Shown: positions 1-6,838 of the stretch, piece after piece
How the letters are laid out: each line of letters opens with the position of its first letter
Position numbering within the stretch: position 1 is the first letter of the stretch
From: JAXFPC01 sp034180005
GTDB lineage: Bacteria; Bacillota; Negativicutes; Acidaminococcales; Acidaminococcaceae
Assembly: GCA_034180005.1 (NCBI GenBank)
Contig: JAXFPC010000048.1
Coordinates: 1-12,483, forward strand
Length of the DNA: 12,483 bases
Reading direction: 5' to 3'
Position numbers and translations under genes: made by a program
The notes under the pieces: model-generated
The model's database searches: none
The model's input: the letters and a program-made list of their open reading frames with translations, nothing else
What the model was told of the DNA's origin: nothing

Positions 1-72
1 TTGTTTTTCTGTCAGACAGTAACCTAGATGTTATTACAGTGCAGAATATTTGCGTTGCAGAAGGAGACAGTT

Positions 73-279
73 ATGCCGTTTGTAAATATCAAAATTACCA
101 GAGAAGGAAATGTTACGAAAGAACAGAAGCAGAAGCTTATTGCAGGAGCGACAAAACTGCTGCAGGATGTTCTCGGTAAAAATCCAGCTACGACAGTTGT
201 CATTATCGATGAAGTGGAAACTGACAATTGGGGTATAGGCGGATCACAGGTTACGGAAATACGTAAGCATAAGGTGTAA
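73..279 (+). CDS. 4-oxalocrotonate tautomerase family protein (DmpI-like)
   Basis: A 68-residue protein with the size and sequence pattern of the 4-oxalocrotonate tautomerase superfamily. These small enzymes use an N-terminal proline, exposed after Met removal, as general base in keto-enol tautomerisation. The sequence starts Met-Pro-Phe-Val, so Pro2 would be the catalytic proline. The family glycine motif near the C-terminus is present as NWGIGG, with Trp where classical 4-OT has Phe. The Thr-Thr-Val-Val stretch lacks the second active-site Arg of classical 4-OT, which favours a DmpI-like subgroup whose substrate is unknown. I chose the ATG at 73 because it places Pro second and has an AAGGAG ribosome site at 61-66. 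An in-frame ATG at 28 would bury the catalytic proline and is rejected. It stands alone and is not obviously linked to the polysaccharide genes downstream. Confidence 0.85.
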   Translation: MPFVNIKITREGNVTKEQKQKLIAGATKLLQDVLGKNPATTVVIIDEVETDNWGIGGSQVTEIRKHKV

Positions 280-284
280 CAAAC

Positions 285-322
285 GCATAAGGTTACGCTC
301 GACAGTTTCCGTAACCTTATGC
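285..322 (+). terminator. Inverted repeat, probable terminator after the tautomerase gene
   Basis: A perfect 13-bp inverted repeat (285-297 with 310-322) with a 12-nt loop starts six bases after the tautomerase stop codon. The T-tract after the stem is poor, so this may be a weak or factor-assisted terminator or an mRNA-stabilising hairpin. The right arm can also pair with the end of the coding region (249-259 with 306-316, 11 bp). Confidence 0.5.
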
Positions 323-390
323 TTCTCAATATTTGCATACACATAATAATAAAATAAATCGAAGTGAGCATGACGCGATTGACAAAATTT

Positions 391-419
391 TTGTAACGAC
401 TAACGATTACTTTTATAGT
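391..419 (+). promoter_or_regulatory. Probable sigma-70 type promoter of the polysaccharide operon
   Basis: TTGTAA at 391-396 and TATAGT at 414-419 are separated by 17 bases, giving a predicted start near 426 and a leader of about 64 nt before the GTG at 490. A perfect TTGACA also lies at 379-384, but only a poor -10 (TAACGA at 401-406) is spaced to suit it, so this could be a second overlapping promoter. The call is by eye from consensus and spacing. Confidence 0.5.
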
Positions 420-489
420 ACAATATCTAATATCTTAAGAAAATCGCTTGGCTTGCTTTAAATATTTTTATGGACAAAGGTAATTTTCA

Positions 490-1572
490 GTGAATAAACT
501 TAGAGTTTTTAACATAGTTGAAGCCAAAGTTTGGGGCGGCGGCGAACAGTATGTTTATGATACAGCTAAAATAATGGCGAAAAATGATGTGGAAGTTTTT
601 GTTGCCGTTGACAGAAATAATAAAGAACTGCAGCGAAGATTTTCCGAGGTTGCCAATGTAGTGGTCTTTGATTTTTATTCTTTTGCTCGCTTAAAGGATT
701 TTTTAAAAGTAAAGGATTTTGTCGTCCGAAATAATATCGATATTGTTAATTGTCACAGCGGACGCTCTATGCTTCTTGCTATCTATTTAAAACTGACGAC
801 AGCTATTAAATTAGTTGCTTTTAAGCATAATGCCATTGCAGCCAAGCATGATTTCTACCACAGATGGCAAAGAAAACACACGGATGCCTTTATTTGCGTT
901 TCTAAACTGGTTTATGAAAAACAAACTGAAAAGTTGGAGGATGACAACAGTAAATACCATTTGGTGTATGGTGGTATTGATACTGAGCGCTTCAATAAAG
1001 ACAAGGATCCGGAATTCATTGTAAAAGATAAATTCATTATCGGCTATGCAGGCAGGATTGTTCCTAATAAAGGAATTAACACATTGTTAGAAGCATTTAA
1101 CCAATTATCCGTTAAATATCCCGATATGCAGTTGTTATTGGCAGGAGCTGACGAAAAAGGCTATTTAAAGGATATTGAACAGTATATTTCTGCCAACAAG
1201 TTGGATGATAAAGTGAAATGTATCGGCTATGTCAGTGAGTTGGAGTCTTATTACAAAAATTTAAATGTATTTGTTTTACCTTCTGTCGTCGAAGAAGCGT
1301 TCGGCTTGGTCCTATGCGAGGCGATGTATTGCGGTGCCGTCGTCATAACTACTGACAGCGGAGCACAGAACGAAATAATAGACGACGGTATCGACGGCTA
1401 TATTTTTGATAACCAAAGTGCTACGGAACTGGTCAAGTTCATCGAAAAAATATATTTACATTGGGAAGCACACGAGCAGATGGTGCAATCAGCCAGGAAA
1501 AAAGTTCTTGATAAATTTTCGGCAGATTTGTGTGTAGGTAAAATATTGAAAATATACAATAATTTGTTGTGA
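490..1572 (+). CDS. Glycosyltransferase family 4 (GT-B fold)
   Basis: A 360-residue glycosyltransferase that probably adds a sugar from a nucleotide-sugar donor to a lipopolysaccharide or other surface glycan at the inner face of the cytoplasmic membrane. The GT-B/GT4 landmarks are in order. A glycine-rich acceptor-side loop WGGGEQ is at residues 15-20. The start of the C-terminal Rossmann domain, GYAGR, is at 185-189, with the phosphate-binding Arg189 and Lys194. The EX7E donor-binding motif is Glu269...Glu277 within EAFGLVLCE. Length is typical for the family. There is no signal peptide. Translation starts at a GTG preceded by AAAGG (476-480). It is the first gene of a three-gene operon; the next gene starts 24 bases after its stop. 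Its partners (O-antigen ligase-like protein, rfbB) point to LPS or O-antigen work. The exact donor and acceptor cannot be read from sequence. Confidence 0.9.
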   Translation: MNKLRVFNIVEAKVWGGGEQYVYDTAKIMAKNDVEVFVAVDRNNKELQRRFSEVANVVVFDFYSFARLKDFLKVKDFVVRNNIDIVNCHSGRSMLLAIYLKLTTAIKLVAFKHNAIAAKHDFYHRWQRKHTDAFICVSKLVYEKQTEKLEDDNSKYHLVYGGIDTERFNKDKDPEFIVKDKFIIGYAGRIVPNKGINTLLEAFNQLSVKYPDMQLLLAGADEKGYLKDIEQYISANKLDDKVKCIGYVSELESYYKNLNVFVLPSVVEEAFGLVLCEAMYCGAVVITTDSGAQNEIIDDGIDGYIFDNQSATELVKFIEKIYLHWEAHEQMVQSARKKVLDKFSADLCVGKILKIYNNLL

Positions 1573-1596
1573 AATATCTTGTGAAGAGGAGAAATA

Positions 1597-2781
1597 ATGA
1601 ACGACAAAATTGCTGGAATTATGGGAATATGTTTAGGGTTAAGCATTTGCTCTACAAGATTTTCCATCGCTGTCGGAAATATTTTTCAATCACTGGCGAT
1701 ACTGATATTTTTTTATCTTCTGTATACGAGACGAAATATTATCAGTGTGGAGCGTGAGCTTATTTCTTATATCTCGATTATCGCTCTGATGATATCTTGT
1801 ATGATTCCTTCCATAATTTTTTCTTATAATCCTGGCGAAAGTATAAGAAGTTTCGCTGAAATGTGGTTGTACAGAGTTATACCGTTTGTGATGATTGTTA
1901 CTTTCTTAAAAGAAAAAAAATTATCTGAGCAGATATTGATAATGATATTGCTGGTTTTATCTGCCGAGGGTGTGGCCGCTGTTATACAGGTACTGACAGG
2001 TATCAGTAACAGAGGCATAGGCTTCCATGGTGTGATGTACTTTGCCGGCATACTTGCTTCGTGGATACCTGTCGCTTGCGTTTTAGCTGCAGATAACGGT
2101 GTTAATAAAACTTTGCGAACAGTCAGCAGAATTGCGGTGCCTTGTTTGCTGGCCGGTGCGATAGCAGGTCAGAGCAGAGGATTATGGCTGACATTGCTTT
2201 GTGTTTTACCGGTAGTTTTGTACAAACATATACTGAACAATAAAAAATATATAGCGGTTTGTTGTGCGGTGCTTTTAATCGTAGTTGGAGTGTTTGCGAC
2301 CTCGCCTGAACTGGTACACAGAGTGAAGTCAATCACAAATATGACCACAGATCGCTCCAATGGCGACAGATTAGTTGTATGGGAGTCAAGTTGGAATATG
2401 ATAAAGGATCATCCGCTAACAGGAGTTGGACTTGGACAGTTCAAAAATGTGTACGAACCTAGATACAGATTAAAGGCAATGACGCAAAATTTGAACCATA
2501 CCCATAACAATTTTGTTCAAGTAGCTACGGAAGCCGGCATATTCGGATTTTTAGGGTTCTTTGTCTTTACTGTTTGTGTTTTATGGAACAGTTATGCTGA
2601 GTGGCTGAGAACAGGGAATCCGTATGCTTTGGCTTTATTTGCATGTTGGGCAGGATTTAGCGCTTTCGGCATGATTGATAACACTTTGGACGGGTCGGCT
2701 GTTGTCAAAAGTATGTGGTTTCTAACAGGAGTATTTTTAGTTTTGAAAAATTCGTGGAATAAAGAGTTTCAAGAACATTAA
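1597..2781 (+). CDS. O-antigen ligase-like membrane protein (Wzy_C / WaaL family)
   Basis: A 394-residue polytopic membrane protein with about ten hydrophobic segments and one large hydrophilic loop near residues 235-310, the layout of the O-antigen ligase/polymerase family. Ligases of this family transfer an undecaprenyl-diphosphate-linked glycan to lipid A-core at the periplasmic face. The characteristic H-[NSQ]-X9-G-X-X-[GTY] motif is present: His303-Asn304, then Gly314-Ile-Phe-Gly317. The Wzy_C loop contains GDRLVVWE at 256-263 and DHPLTGVGLGQF after it. Arg194 in QSRGLW matches the conserved Arg before the loop. The ATG has an AAGAGGAG ribosome site at 1584-1591. The gene sits between a GT4 glycosyltransferase and rfbB. 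A ligase is favoured by the motif and length, but a Wzy polymerase or a protein O-oligosaccharyltransferase of the same superfamily cannot be excluded. Confidence 0.85.
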   Translation: MNDKIAGIMGICLGLSICSTRFSIAVGNIFQSLAILIFFYLLYTRRNIISVERELISYISIIALMISCMIPSIIFSYNPGESIRSFAEMWLYRVIPFVMIVTFLKEKKLSEQILIMILLVLSAEGVAAVIQVLTGISNRGIGFHGVMYFAGILASWIPVACVLAADNGVNKTLRTVSRIAVPCLLAGAIAGQSRGLWLTLLCVLPVVLYKHILNNKKYIAVCCAVLLIVVGVFATSPELVHRVKSITNMTTDRSNGDRLVVWESSWNMIKDHPLTGVGLGQFKNVYEPRYRLKAMTQNLNHTHNNFVQVATEAGIFGFLGFFVFTVCVLWNSYAEWLRTGNPYALALFACWAGFSAFGMIDNTLDGSAVVKSMWFLTGVFLVLKNSWNKEFQEH

Positions 2782-2783
2782 AA

Positions 2784-3788
2784 GTGACGATAATTGTTGC
2801 CGGTGGAGCCGGTTTTATAGGAACTAATTTTATATCATACATGTTGGAGAAATATCCCGACTATCGCGTCGTATGCTTTGATAAACTGACTTATGCAGGT
2901 AATTTTGCCAATTTGTCGTTCATTAAGGATAGCGACACATTTCGCTTTGTAAAAGGAGACATCTGTGACAGCGAAGCGGTAGAAAAAGTTTTCGCAGAAG
3001 AACGTCCTGATATTTTGATCAATTTTGCAGCAGAGTCCCATGTGGATCGCTCCATTAAAAATCCAGAAATATTCTTCAGGACAAATATTTTAGGTACCGC
3101 CGTTTTGCTGGAGGCGTGCCGCAAATGCGGCATTACTCGTTATCATCAGGTATCCACAGATGAAGTTTACGGTGATTTGCCGTTGGACGACCGAAATATA
3201 TTTTTTACAGAAGCAACGCCGCTTCAGCCAAGTTCTCCTTACAGCAGTTCTAAAGCAAGCGCCGATTTATTAGTGCTTGCTTATCATCGAACTTATGATT
3301 TGCCTACGACAATTTCCCGCAGTTCCAACAATTACGGACCTTACCAATTCCCAGAGAAACTCATTCCTTTAATGATTACAAATGCTTTCCTGGATAAAAA
3401 TCTGCCCGTATACGGTACTGGCGATAACATCCGTGACTGGTTGTACGTAGAGGATCACTGTAAAGCTCTGGATTTAATTATTCACAAGGGCAGAGTCGGT
3501 GAAATTTATAATATTGGAAGTCGAAATGAGTTGCGTAATATTGATGTGGTGAGACTTATTTGTGAAGAGCTCGGCAAGCCTGCAAGTATGATTACTTACG
3601 TTGCGGATCGCAAAGGTCATGATATCCGTTATGCTGTTGATACAACCAAAATCAACAATGAACTCGGATGGTTGCCGGAAGTGAAATTTGTCAACGGCAT
3701 CAAGAAAACTGTTCAATGGTATGCCGATAACAGCGAATGGTGGGAAAATATTCTCAGCAGAGCGTACCGAAAGTTCGGTAAAATATAA
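2784..3788 (+). CDS. rfbB: dTDP-glucose 4,6-dehydratase
   Basis: A 334-residue extended short-chain dehydrogenase that converts dTDP-D-glucose to dTDP-4-keto-6-deoxyglucose, the second step toward dTDP-L-rhamnose and other deoxysugars. The NAD-binding GGAGFIG is at residues 7-13. The catalytic Asp-Glu pair is Asp126-Glu127 within STDEVYGD. The YXXXK motif is Tyr153/Lys157 in YSSSK. The substrate-binding SNNYGPYQFPEKLIP stretch begins at 181. Length matches the family. The start must be the GTG at 2784: an in-frame stop lies at 2760-2762 and the Rossmann motif begins six residues into the protein. There is no good ribosome site, and the start lies two bases after the upstream stop, so translation is probably coupled to the ligase-like gene. 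The usual partners rfbA, rfbC and rfbD are not in the window, so they must lie elsewhere or the product feeds another deoxysugar. Confidence 0.95.
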   Translation: MTIIVAGGAGFIGTNFISYMLEKYPDYRVVCFDKLTYAGNFANLSFIKDSDTFRFVKGDICDSEAVEKVFAEERPDILINFAAESHVDRSIKNPEIFFRTNILGTAVLLEACRKCGITRYHQVSTDEVYGDLPLDDRNIFFTEATPLQPSSPYSSSKASADLLVLAYHRTYDLPTTISRSSNNYGPYQFPEKLIPLMITNAFLDKNLPVYGTGDNIRDWLYVEDHCKALDLIIHKGRVGEIYNIGSRNELRNIDVVRLICEELGKPASMITYVADRKGHDIRYAVDTTKINNELGWLPEVKFVNGIKKTVQWYADNSEWWENILSRAYRKFGKI

Positions 3789-3840
3789 AAGAAATACAGC
3801 ATCCCTGTAATTGACGTATGCTTCTCTTTTGCATACTTTG

Positions 3841-3905
3841 AAATCTCCCTTTGTGTTTTCAGAAACGAGGCTCGTTGTCTGCGAAATACATCGGGAGATT
3901 TTTGC
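3841..3905 (+). terminator. Probable terminator of the polysaccharide operon, two-tier stem
   Basis: Outer arms 3841-3849 and 3893-3901 are a perfect 9-bp repeat (AAATCTCCC with GGGAGATTT) running straight into a T-run (3899-3903). Inside lies a second hairpin centred near 3870, with CAG/CTG at its base and ACGAG/CTCGT-type pairing below a small loop. The position about 50 bases after the rfbB stop suits a terminator. The unusual size for a terminator (about 60 nt) leaves open a processed small RNA. Confidence 0.5.
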
Positions 3906-4059
3906 TTTCCGGAATTTTAATTTTACTGCTCAAGGTAATCGACTGTAAAATTAGTTTCTTCTTGGCGGAGAGAGTTGCCTTTCGATAATATTTTGCGTAT
4001 CGTATCACAATATAAGTCAAAAAGTATTTGCACATTGGCCTGCAGGAATTGTATAAAAA

Positions 4060-4068
4060 TGCTATAAT
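4060..4068 (+). promoter_or_regulatory. Probable extended -10 promoter for the glutamate-synthase-like gene
   Basis: TGCTATAAT (TGn plus a perfect TATAAT) at 4060-4068 would start transcription near 4075, about 33 bases before the ATG. No good -35 is spaced for it, which is acceptable for an extended -10 promoter. An alternative pair is TTGCAC at 4028-4033 with TATAAA at 4052-4057 (18-base spacer). One or both may be used. Confidence 0.5.
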
Positions 4069-4107
4069 TAATTTCGGATGATGTAATGCTGAAAGGAGTG
4101 TAGTTTT

Positions 4108-5511
4108 ATGGCAGTATATAAATGCAGCGTTTGCGGTGCAATATTTGACGAAGCAAAAGAAGGTAAAAGTTTCAGCACTTTAAGTGTTTGTCCTGTCTGC
4201 CAACAACCGGCGGCTATGTTCGTCAAAATGGAGGAAGAAGCGCGGGAGACAGCTGTTATAAGCGATATCCGCAAACTTGCTTATCCTGCTGAATTTTCAA
4301 GGATCGATAAGCAAAATCGCTATATGGCAGAAATACATGAAATGGCAGTTAACGGTAAATCAATCGACGGAGCTATGAGTACACAGCTGCCTTTACCAAG
4401 TTGGGACAATATTTTATTTATGGGAGGACAATTAAGCCATCCGCCGTTGGACGACAATTATGACGTTAATTGTCGAACCGTAATAGGGAAAAAAGCTTTG
4501 CAACCGATGATTTTGGAAGGACCTGTTCTGATATCGCACATGTCCTTCGGCGCTCTTTCAAAAGAAACTAAAATAGCTTTGGCCGAGGGAAGTGCTCAAG
4601 CCGGAACAGCCATGTGCAGCGGTGAAGGTGGTATTTTACCCGAAGAAAAAGCTGCTTCATACAAATATATTTTTGAATACATACCCAACAAGTACAGCGT
4701 TACCGAAGAAAATCTGAAAACCTCCGACGCTATCGAAATCAAAATCGGACAGGGTACCAAACCTGGAATGGGAGGTCATTTGCCGGGCGAAAAAGTTACG
4801 GCTGAAATAGCGGCTTTAAGAGGCAAAAAGATTGGCGAAGATATTCAAAGCCCCAGCCGTTTTCCTGAAATAAATTCTAAAGAAGACCTCAAAGAAATGG
4901 TCGCAACCCTCAGAGAACTTTCGGGAGGTCGTCCTATCGGAATAAAGATAGCTGCAGGAAGAATAGAAGAAGATCTTGCTTACTGTGTTTATGCAGAACC
5001 GGACTTTATTACTATCGACGGTCGAGGCGGTGCTACAGGATCGAGTCCATTGCTGCTCAGAGAAGCTACATCGGTTCCGACGATATACGCTCTGGCCAGA
5101 GCCAGAAAATATTTGGATGCCGTCGGCTCCGATATTGACCTTATAATAACAGGAGGTTTAAGAGTTTCCGCAGATTTTGCGAAAGCTATAGCCATGGGGG
5201 CGGATGCTGTCGCGATAGCCAGCGCTGCTTTAATAGCCGCAGCATGTCAGCAGTACCGCATTTGCGGTACAGGTAAATGCCCGGTCGGTGTAGCTACGCA
5301 AGACCCTGAGCTTAGAGCGAGGCTGCATAGAGAAGCTGCTGCGCAAAGGGTAGCCAACTTTTTAAATGTTTCAATGTCCGAGCTTAAAATGTTTGCCAGA
5401 ATAACAGGACATAAAGATGTGCATGAACTTTCGATTGACGATTTGATAACATTGGATAAAGATATAGCCGGATACACTTCCATCCGCCACGCTGGAGAGG
5501 CGTTGGAGTGA
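4108..5511 (+). CDS. FMN-binding glutamate synthase family protein with rubredoxin-like N-terminus
   Basis: A 467-residue protein matching the central FMN/3Fe-4S synthase domain of glutamate synthase (GltB), without the N-terminal class II glutaminase domain or the C-terminal GXGXG domain. Residues 1-35 form a rubredoxin-like metal site with Cys6, Cys9, Cys28 and Cys31 (two CXXC pairs). The synthase domain includes IGQGTKPGMGGHLPGEKV at 213-230, DGRGGATGSSP at 304-314 and the FMN phosphate-site GGLR at 349-352. Cys380, Cys386 and Cys391 (C-X5-C-X4-C, then PVGVATQDP) match the 3Fe-4S ligands of GltB. It is cytosolic, with no signal peptide. The family is expected to make glutamate from 2-oxoglutarate and ammonia or to catalyse a related FMN-dependent reaction, but proteins lacking the glutaminase domain are often of uncertain activity. 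The AAAGGAG site at 4092-4098 supports the start. purC follows after 62 bases, and no gltD-type gene is present. Confidence 0.9.
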   Translation: MAVYKCSVCGAIFDEAKEGKSFSTLSVCPVCQQPAAMFVKMEEEARETAVISDIRKLAYPAEFSRIDKQNRYMAEIHEMAVNGKSIDGAMSTQLPLPSWDNILFMGGQLSHPPLDDNYDVNCRTVIGKKALQPMILEGPVLISHMSFGALSKETKIALAEGSAQAGTAMCSGEGGILPEEKAASYKYIFEYIPNKYSVTEENLKTSDAIEIKIGQGTKPGMGGHLPGEKVTAEIAALRGKKIGEDIQSPSRFPEINSKEDLKEMVATLRELSGGRPIGIKIAAGRIEEDLAYCVYAEPDFITIDGRGGATGSSPLLLREATSVPTIYALARARKYLDAVGSDIDLIITGGLRVSADFAKAIAMGADAVAIASAALIAAACQQYRICGTGKCPVGVATQDPELRARLHREAAAQRVANFLNVSMSELKMFARITGHKDVHELSIDDLITLDKDIAGYTSIRHAGEALE

Positions 5512-5573
5512 ACGCTACAAAAATGCATGGACAGAACTCTTATAAATTTTTAAATAAAGGAGAAGATTGACGT

Positions 5574-6251
5574 ATGAAAAAAATTTACTCGGGAAAAACA
5601 AAGGATGTATATGAACTTGACAACGATAATGTCCTCTTAAAATTTAAAGATGACGTTACCGGCAAAGACGGCGTGTTCGATCCGGGAGAGAATCAAGTAG
5701 GACTGACGATTGAAGGAGCCGGCAGATCAGCTGTGCGCATGACAAAATTCTTTTACGAAAAATTAAATGCCATGGGACTTAACACACATTTTGTATCTGC
5801 CGATATTGAAAAAAACGAGGCAGTTGTACGCAAAGCGCAAGTCTTCGGCAAAGGTGTCGAGGTAATAGTAAGATACAGGGCAGTCGGTTCTTTTATCAGG
5901 CGTTACGGCAGTTACATCGAATCAGGTTCCGTGATACCCACTTATGTTGAAGTAACATTAAAAGACGACGATAAAAATGATCCTCTGATAACGAAAGATG
6001 CTTTAGCTCTTTTGAATATTATGAATAACGACGAGTACGAAGAGCTTGCTCTTTTGGCTATGAAAATAGGCGATGTTGTCAAAGCTGAACTTGCTGTTAA
6101 AGGACTTGATCTTTACGATATCAAATTTGAATTCGGACGAATTAACGGCAAAGTAGCCTTGATTGATGAAATATCCGGCGGCAACATGAGAGCGTATATG
6201 GGCGACAAGTATATAGAACCGTTGGAACTCGAAAAAATAATGCTTGATTAA
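5574..6251 (+). CDS. purC: Phosphoribosylaminoimidazole-succinocarboxamide (SAICAR) synthase
   Basis: A 225-residue cytosolic enzyme of de novo purine synthesis that joins aspartate to CAIR with ATP. The ATP-binding N-terminal strand pair is present as YSGKTKDVY at 5-13, followed by LLKFKDDVTGKDG and the VGLTIEGAG segment. The central VIVRYRAVGSFIRRYG corresponds to the family's VRN-x-AAGS-x-x-(K/R)R region. The C-terminal DIKFEFG and DEISGGNMR (Asp198 onward) correspond to the second signature. It is of the shorter Firmicute-type form. It ends soon after the second signature and has GGNMRAY where the E. coli type has an SPD-x-SR-x-W motif. The ATG has an AAAGGAGA site at 5556-5563. With no terminator in the 62-base gap, it is probably co-transcribed with the upstream gene, and it ends at the bidirectional terminator. 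No other pur genes are in the window. Confidence 0.9.
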   Translation: MKKIYSGKTKDVYELDNDNVLLKFKDDVTGKDGVFDPGENQVGLTIEGAGRSAVRMTKFFYEKLNAMGLNTHFVSADIEKNEAVVRKAQVFGKGVEVIVRYRAVGSFIRRYGSYIESGSVIPTYVEVTLKDDDKNDPLITKDALALLNIMNNDEYEELALLAMKIGDVVKAELAVKGLDLYDIKFEFGRINGKVALIDEISGGNMRAYMGDKYIEPLELEKIMLD

Positions 6252-6317
6252 TGCGGCTGAACAGTATACGTTAGCTTTTGCTTTTGAACTTCAGCTTCTC
6301 GTATCGAAGTTAATGTA

Positions 6318-6376
6318 AAAAAAGCGGCCTCCTGAAATTGGGACTATTGTTTCCAAATTCAGGAGGCCGCTTTTTT
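6318..6376. terminator. Strong bidirectional intrinsic terminator
   Basis: A perfect 19-bp inverted repeat (6318-6336 with 6358-6376) has a GC-rich core GCGGCCTCCTG flanked by A-tract and T-tract, with a loop of about 21 nt. It yields a U-run in both directions, so it can end purC transcripts on the + strand and those of the convergent minus-strand gene, whose stop codon lies 13 bases away. Confidence 0.95.
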
Positions 6377-6388
6377 GTTATTGACTGT

Positions 6389-6748
6389 TTACTGGAGCAT
6401 CGAATTGTTGACTGCACCCGGCTGTTCGAACACAAACGCCGGAGAAGGATAATAGAACTGACAGTGTTCGAAATTTATTTCTTCAGTAGAAAATCTTTTC
6501 AGGAGAGCAAAAGAAGCTCTTTCTTCAAAGTCGATCAAATTGTCTTTATTGATGTCGGCATCGTCGACAATAACCAGCAAAAATGCCGGAACTACTGGCG
6601 CGTCTTCAGGAACGGCCGATCTGTCAAGCGGTATGTTGGGTATGATACGCAGGTGTCCTACGGGTTGCTGATTATTGTTCAGCAGCATACAACGGTACAC
6701 ATTGTCATATAACGTGCGGGAAAGTTTAATATTATAAGCGGAACTCAT
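6389..6748 (-). CDS. Small unrecognised protein with an EF-hand-like loop
   Basis: A 119-residue protein that I do not recognise as a whole. The start is the ATG at 6746-6748, with an AAAGGAG ribosome site at 6757-6763 eight bases upstream. A GTG three codons earlier would abut that site and is not used. A well-formed promoter lies further upstream (6810-6838) and a terminator follows, so it is a complete single-gene unit. Residues 65-76 (DINKDNLIDFEE) fit the EF-hand/dockerin calcium loop: Asp65, Asn67, Asp69, Ile72, Asp73 and Glu76 at loop positions 1, 3, 5, 8, 9 and 12. The preceding FLLVIVDDA is a beta- or hydrophobic-rich segment and the following ERASFALLKRF could be the exiting helix. 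There is only one such loop. No signal peptide or membrane segment is seen, so it is probably cytosolic. Calcium binding is inference from the pattern; a chance match in an acidic turn is possible. Confidence 0.75.
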   Translation of the reverse strand: MSSAYNIKLSRTLYDNVYRCMLLNNNQQPVGHLRIIPNIPLDRSAVPEDAPVVPAFLLVIVDDADINKDNLIDFEERASFALLKRFSTEEINFEHCQFYYPSPAFVFEQPGAVNNSMLQ

Positions 6749-6809
6749 CTTGAACACTCCTTTGCGGTACTACTTTTTAAATCACATCCTGTGGGTGACA
6801 TTGTAAGAT

Positions 6810-6838
6810 ATTTTAGCACAAAACAGCCCAAATGGCAA
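6810..6838 (-). promoter_or_regulatory. Promoter of the EF-hand-like gene
   Basis: On the minus strand, TTGCCA (plus coordinates 6833-6838) and TAAAAT (6810-6815) are separated by exactly 17 bases, with a TG two bases upstream of the -10. Transcription would start near 6803 and give a leader of about 55 nt. Close to consensus for the housekeeping sigma factor. Confidence 0.65.

Larger units (their letters stand above)
3789..4107. other. Gene-free stretch of 319 bases with several inverted repeats
   Basis: No credible coding region is seen. The left part holds four consecutive inverted repeats: 3795-3799 with 3805-3809 (5 bp), 3816-3821 with 3831-3836 (6 bp), 3841-3849 with 3893-3901 (9 bp, with an inner stem), and 3918-3926 with 3945-3953 (9 bp, AT-rich). 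The right end carries the promoter and ribosome site of the next gene. Between 3954 and about 4025 I see nothing I can name. Confidence 0.6.

Noticed and set aside
9..19. Short palindrome CTGTC-A-GACAG at the window edge
   Set aside because: It could be the tail of an upstream terminator or an operator, but it is only 5 bp per arm and its left context is cut off.
24..371. Minus-strand open frame of 115 codons across the tautomerase gene
   Set aside because: It is antisense to a clear tautomerase gene with a good ribosome site, crosses the downstream hairpin, and its Cys/Ser-rich product resembles no family I know.
470..493. Seven-codon frame whose TGA overlaps the GTG of the GT4 glycosyltransferase gene
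   Set aside because: An overlap of this kind could mean translational coupling, but the ATG at 470 has no ribosome site while AAAGG at 476-480 is well placed for the GTG itself.
6338..6712. Plus-strand open frame of 124 codons opposite the EF-hand-like gene
   Set aside because: It starts inside the loop of the bidirectional terminator without a ribosome site. The opposite strand has promoter, ribosome site and terminator.
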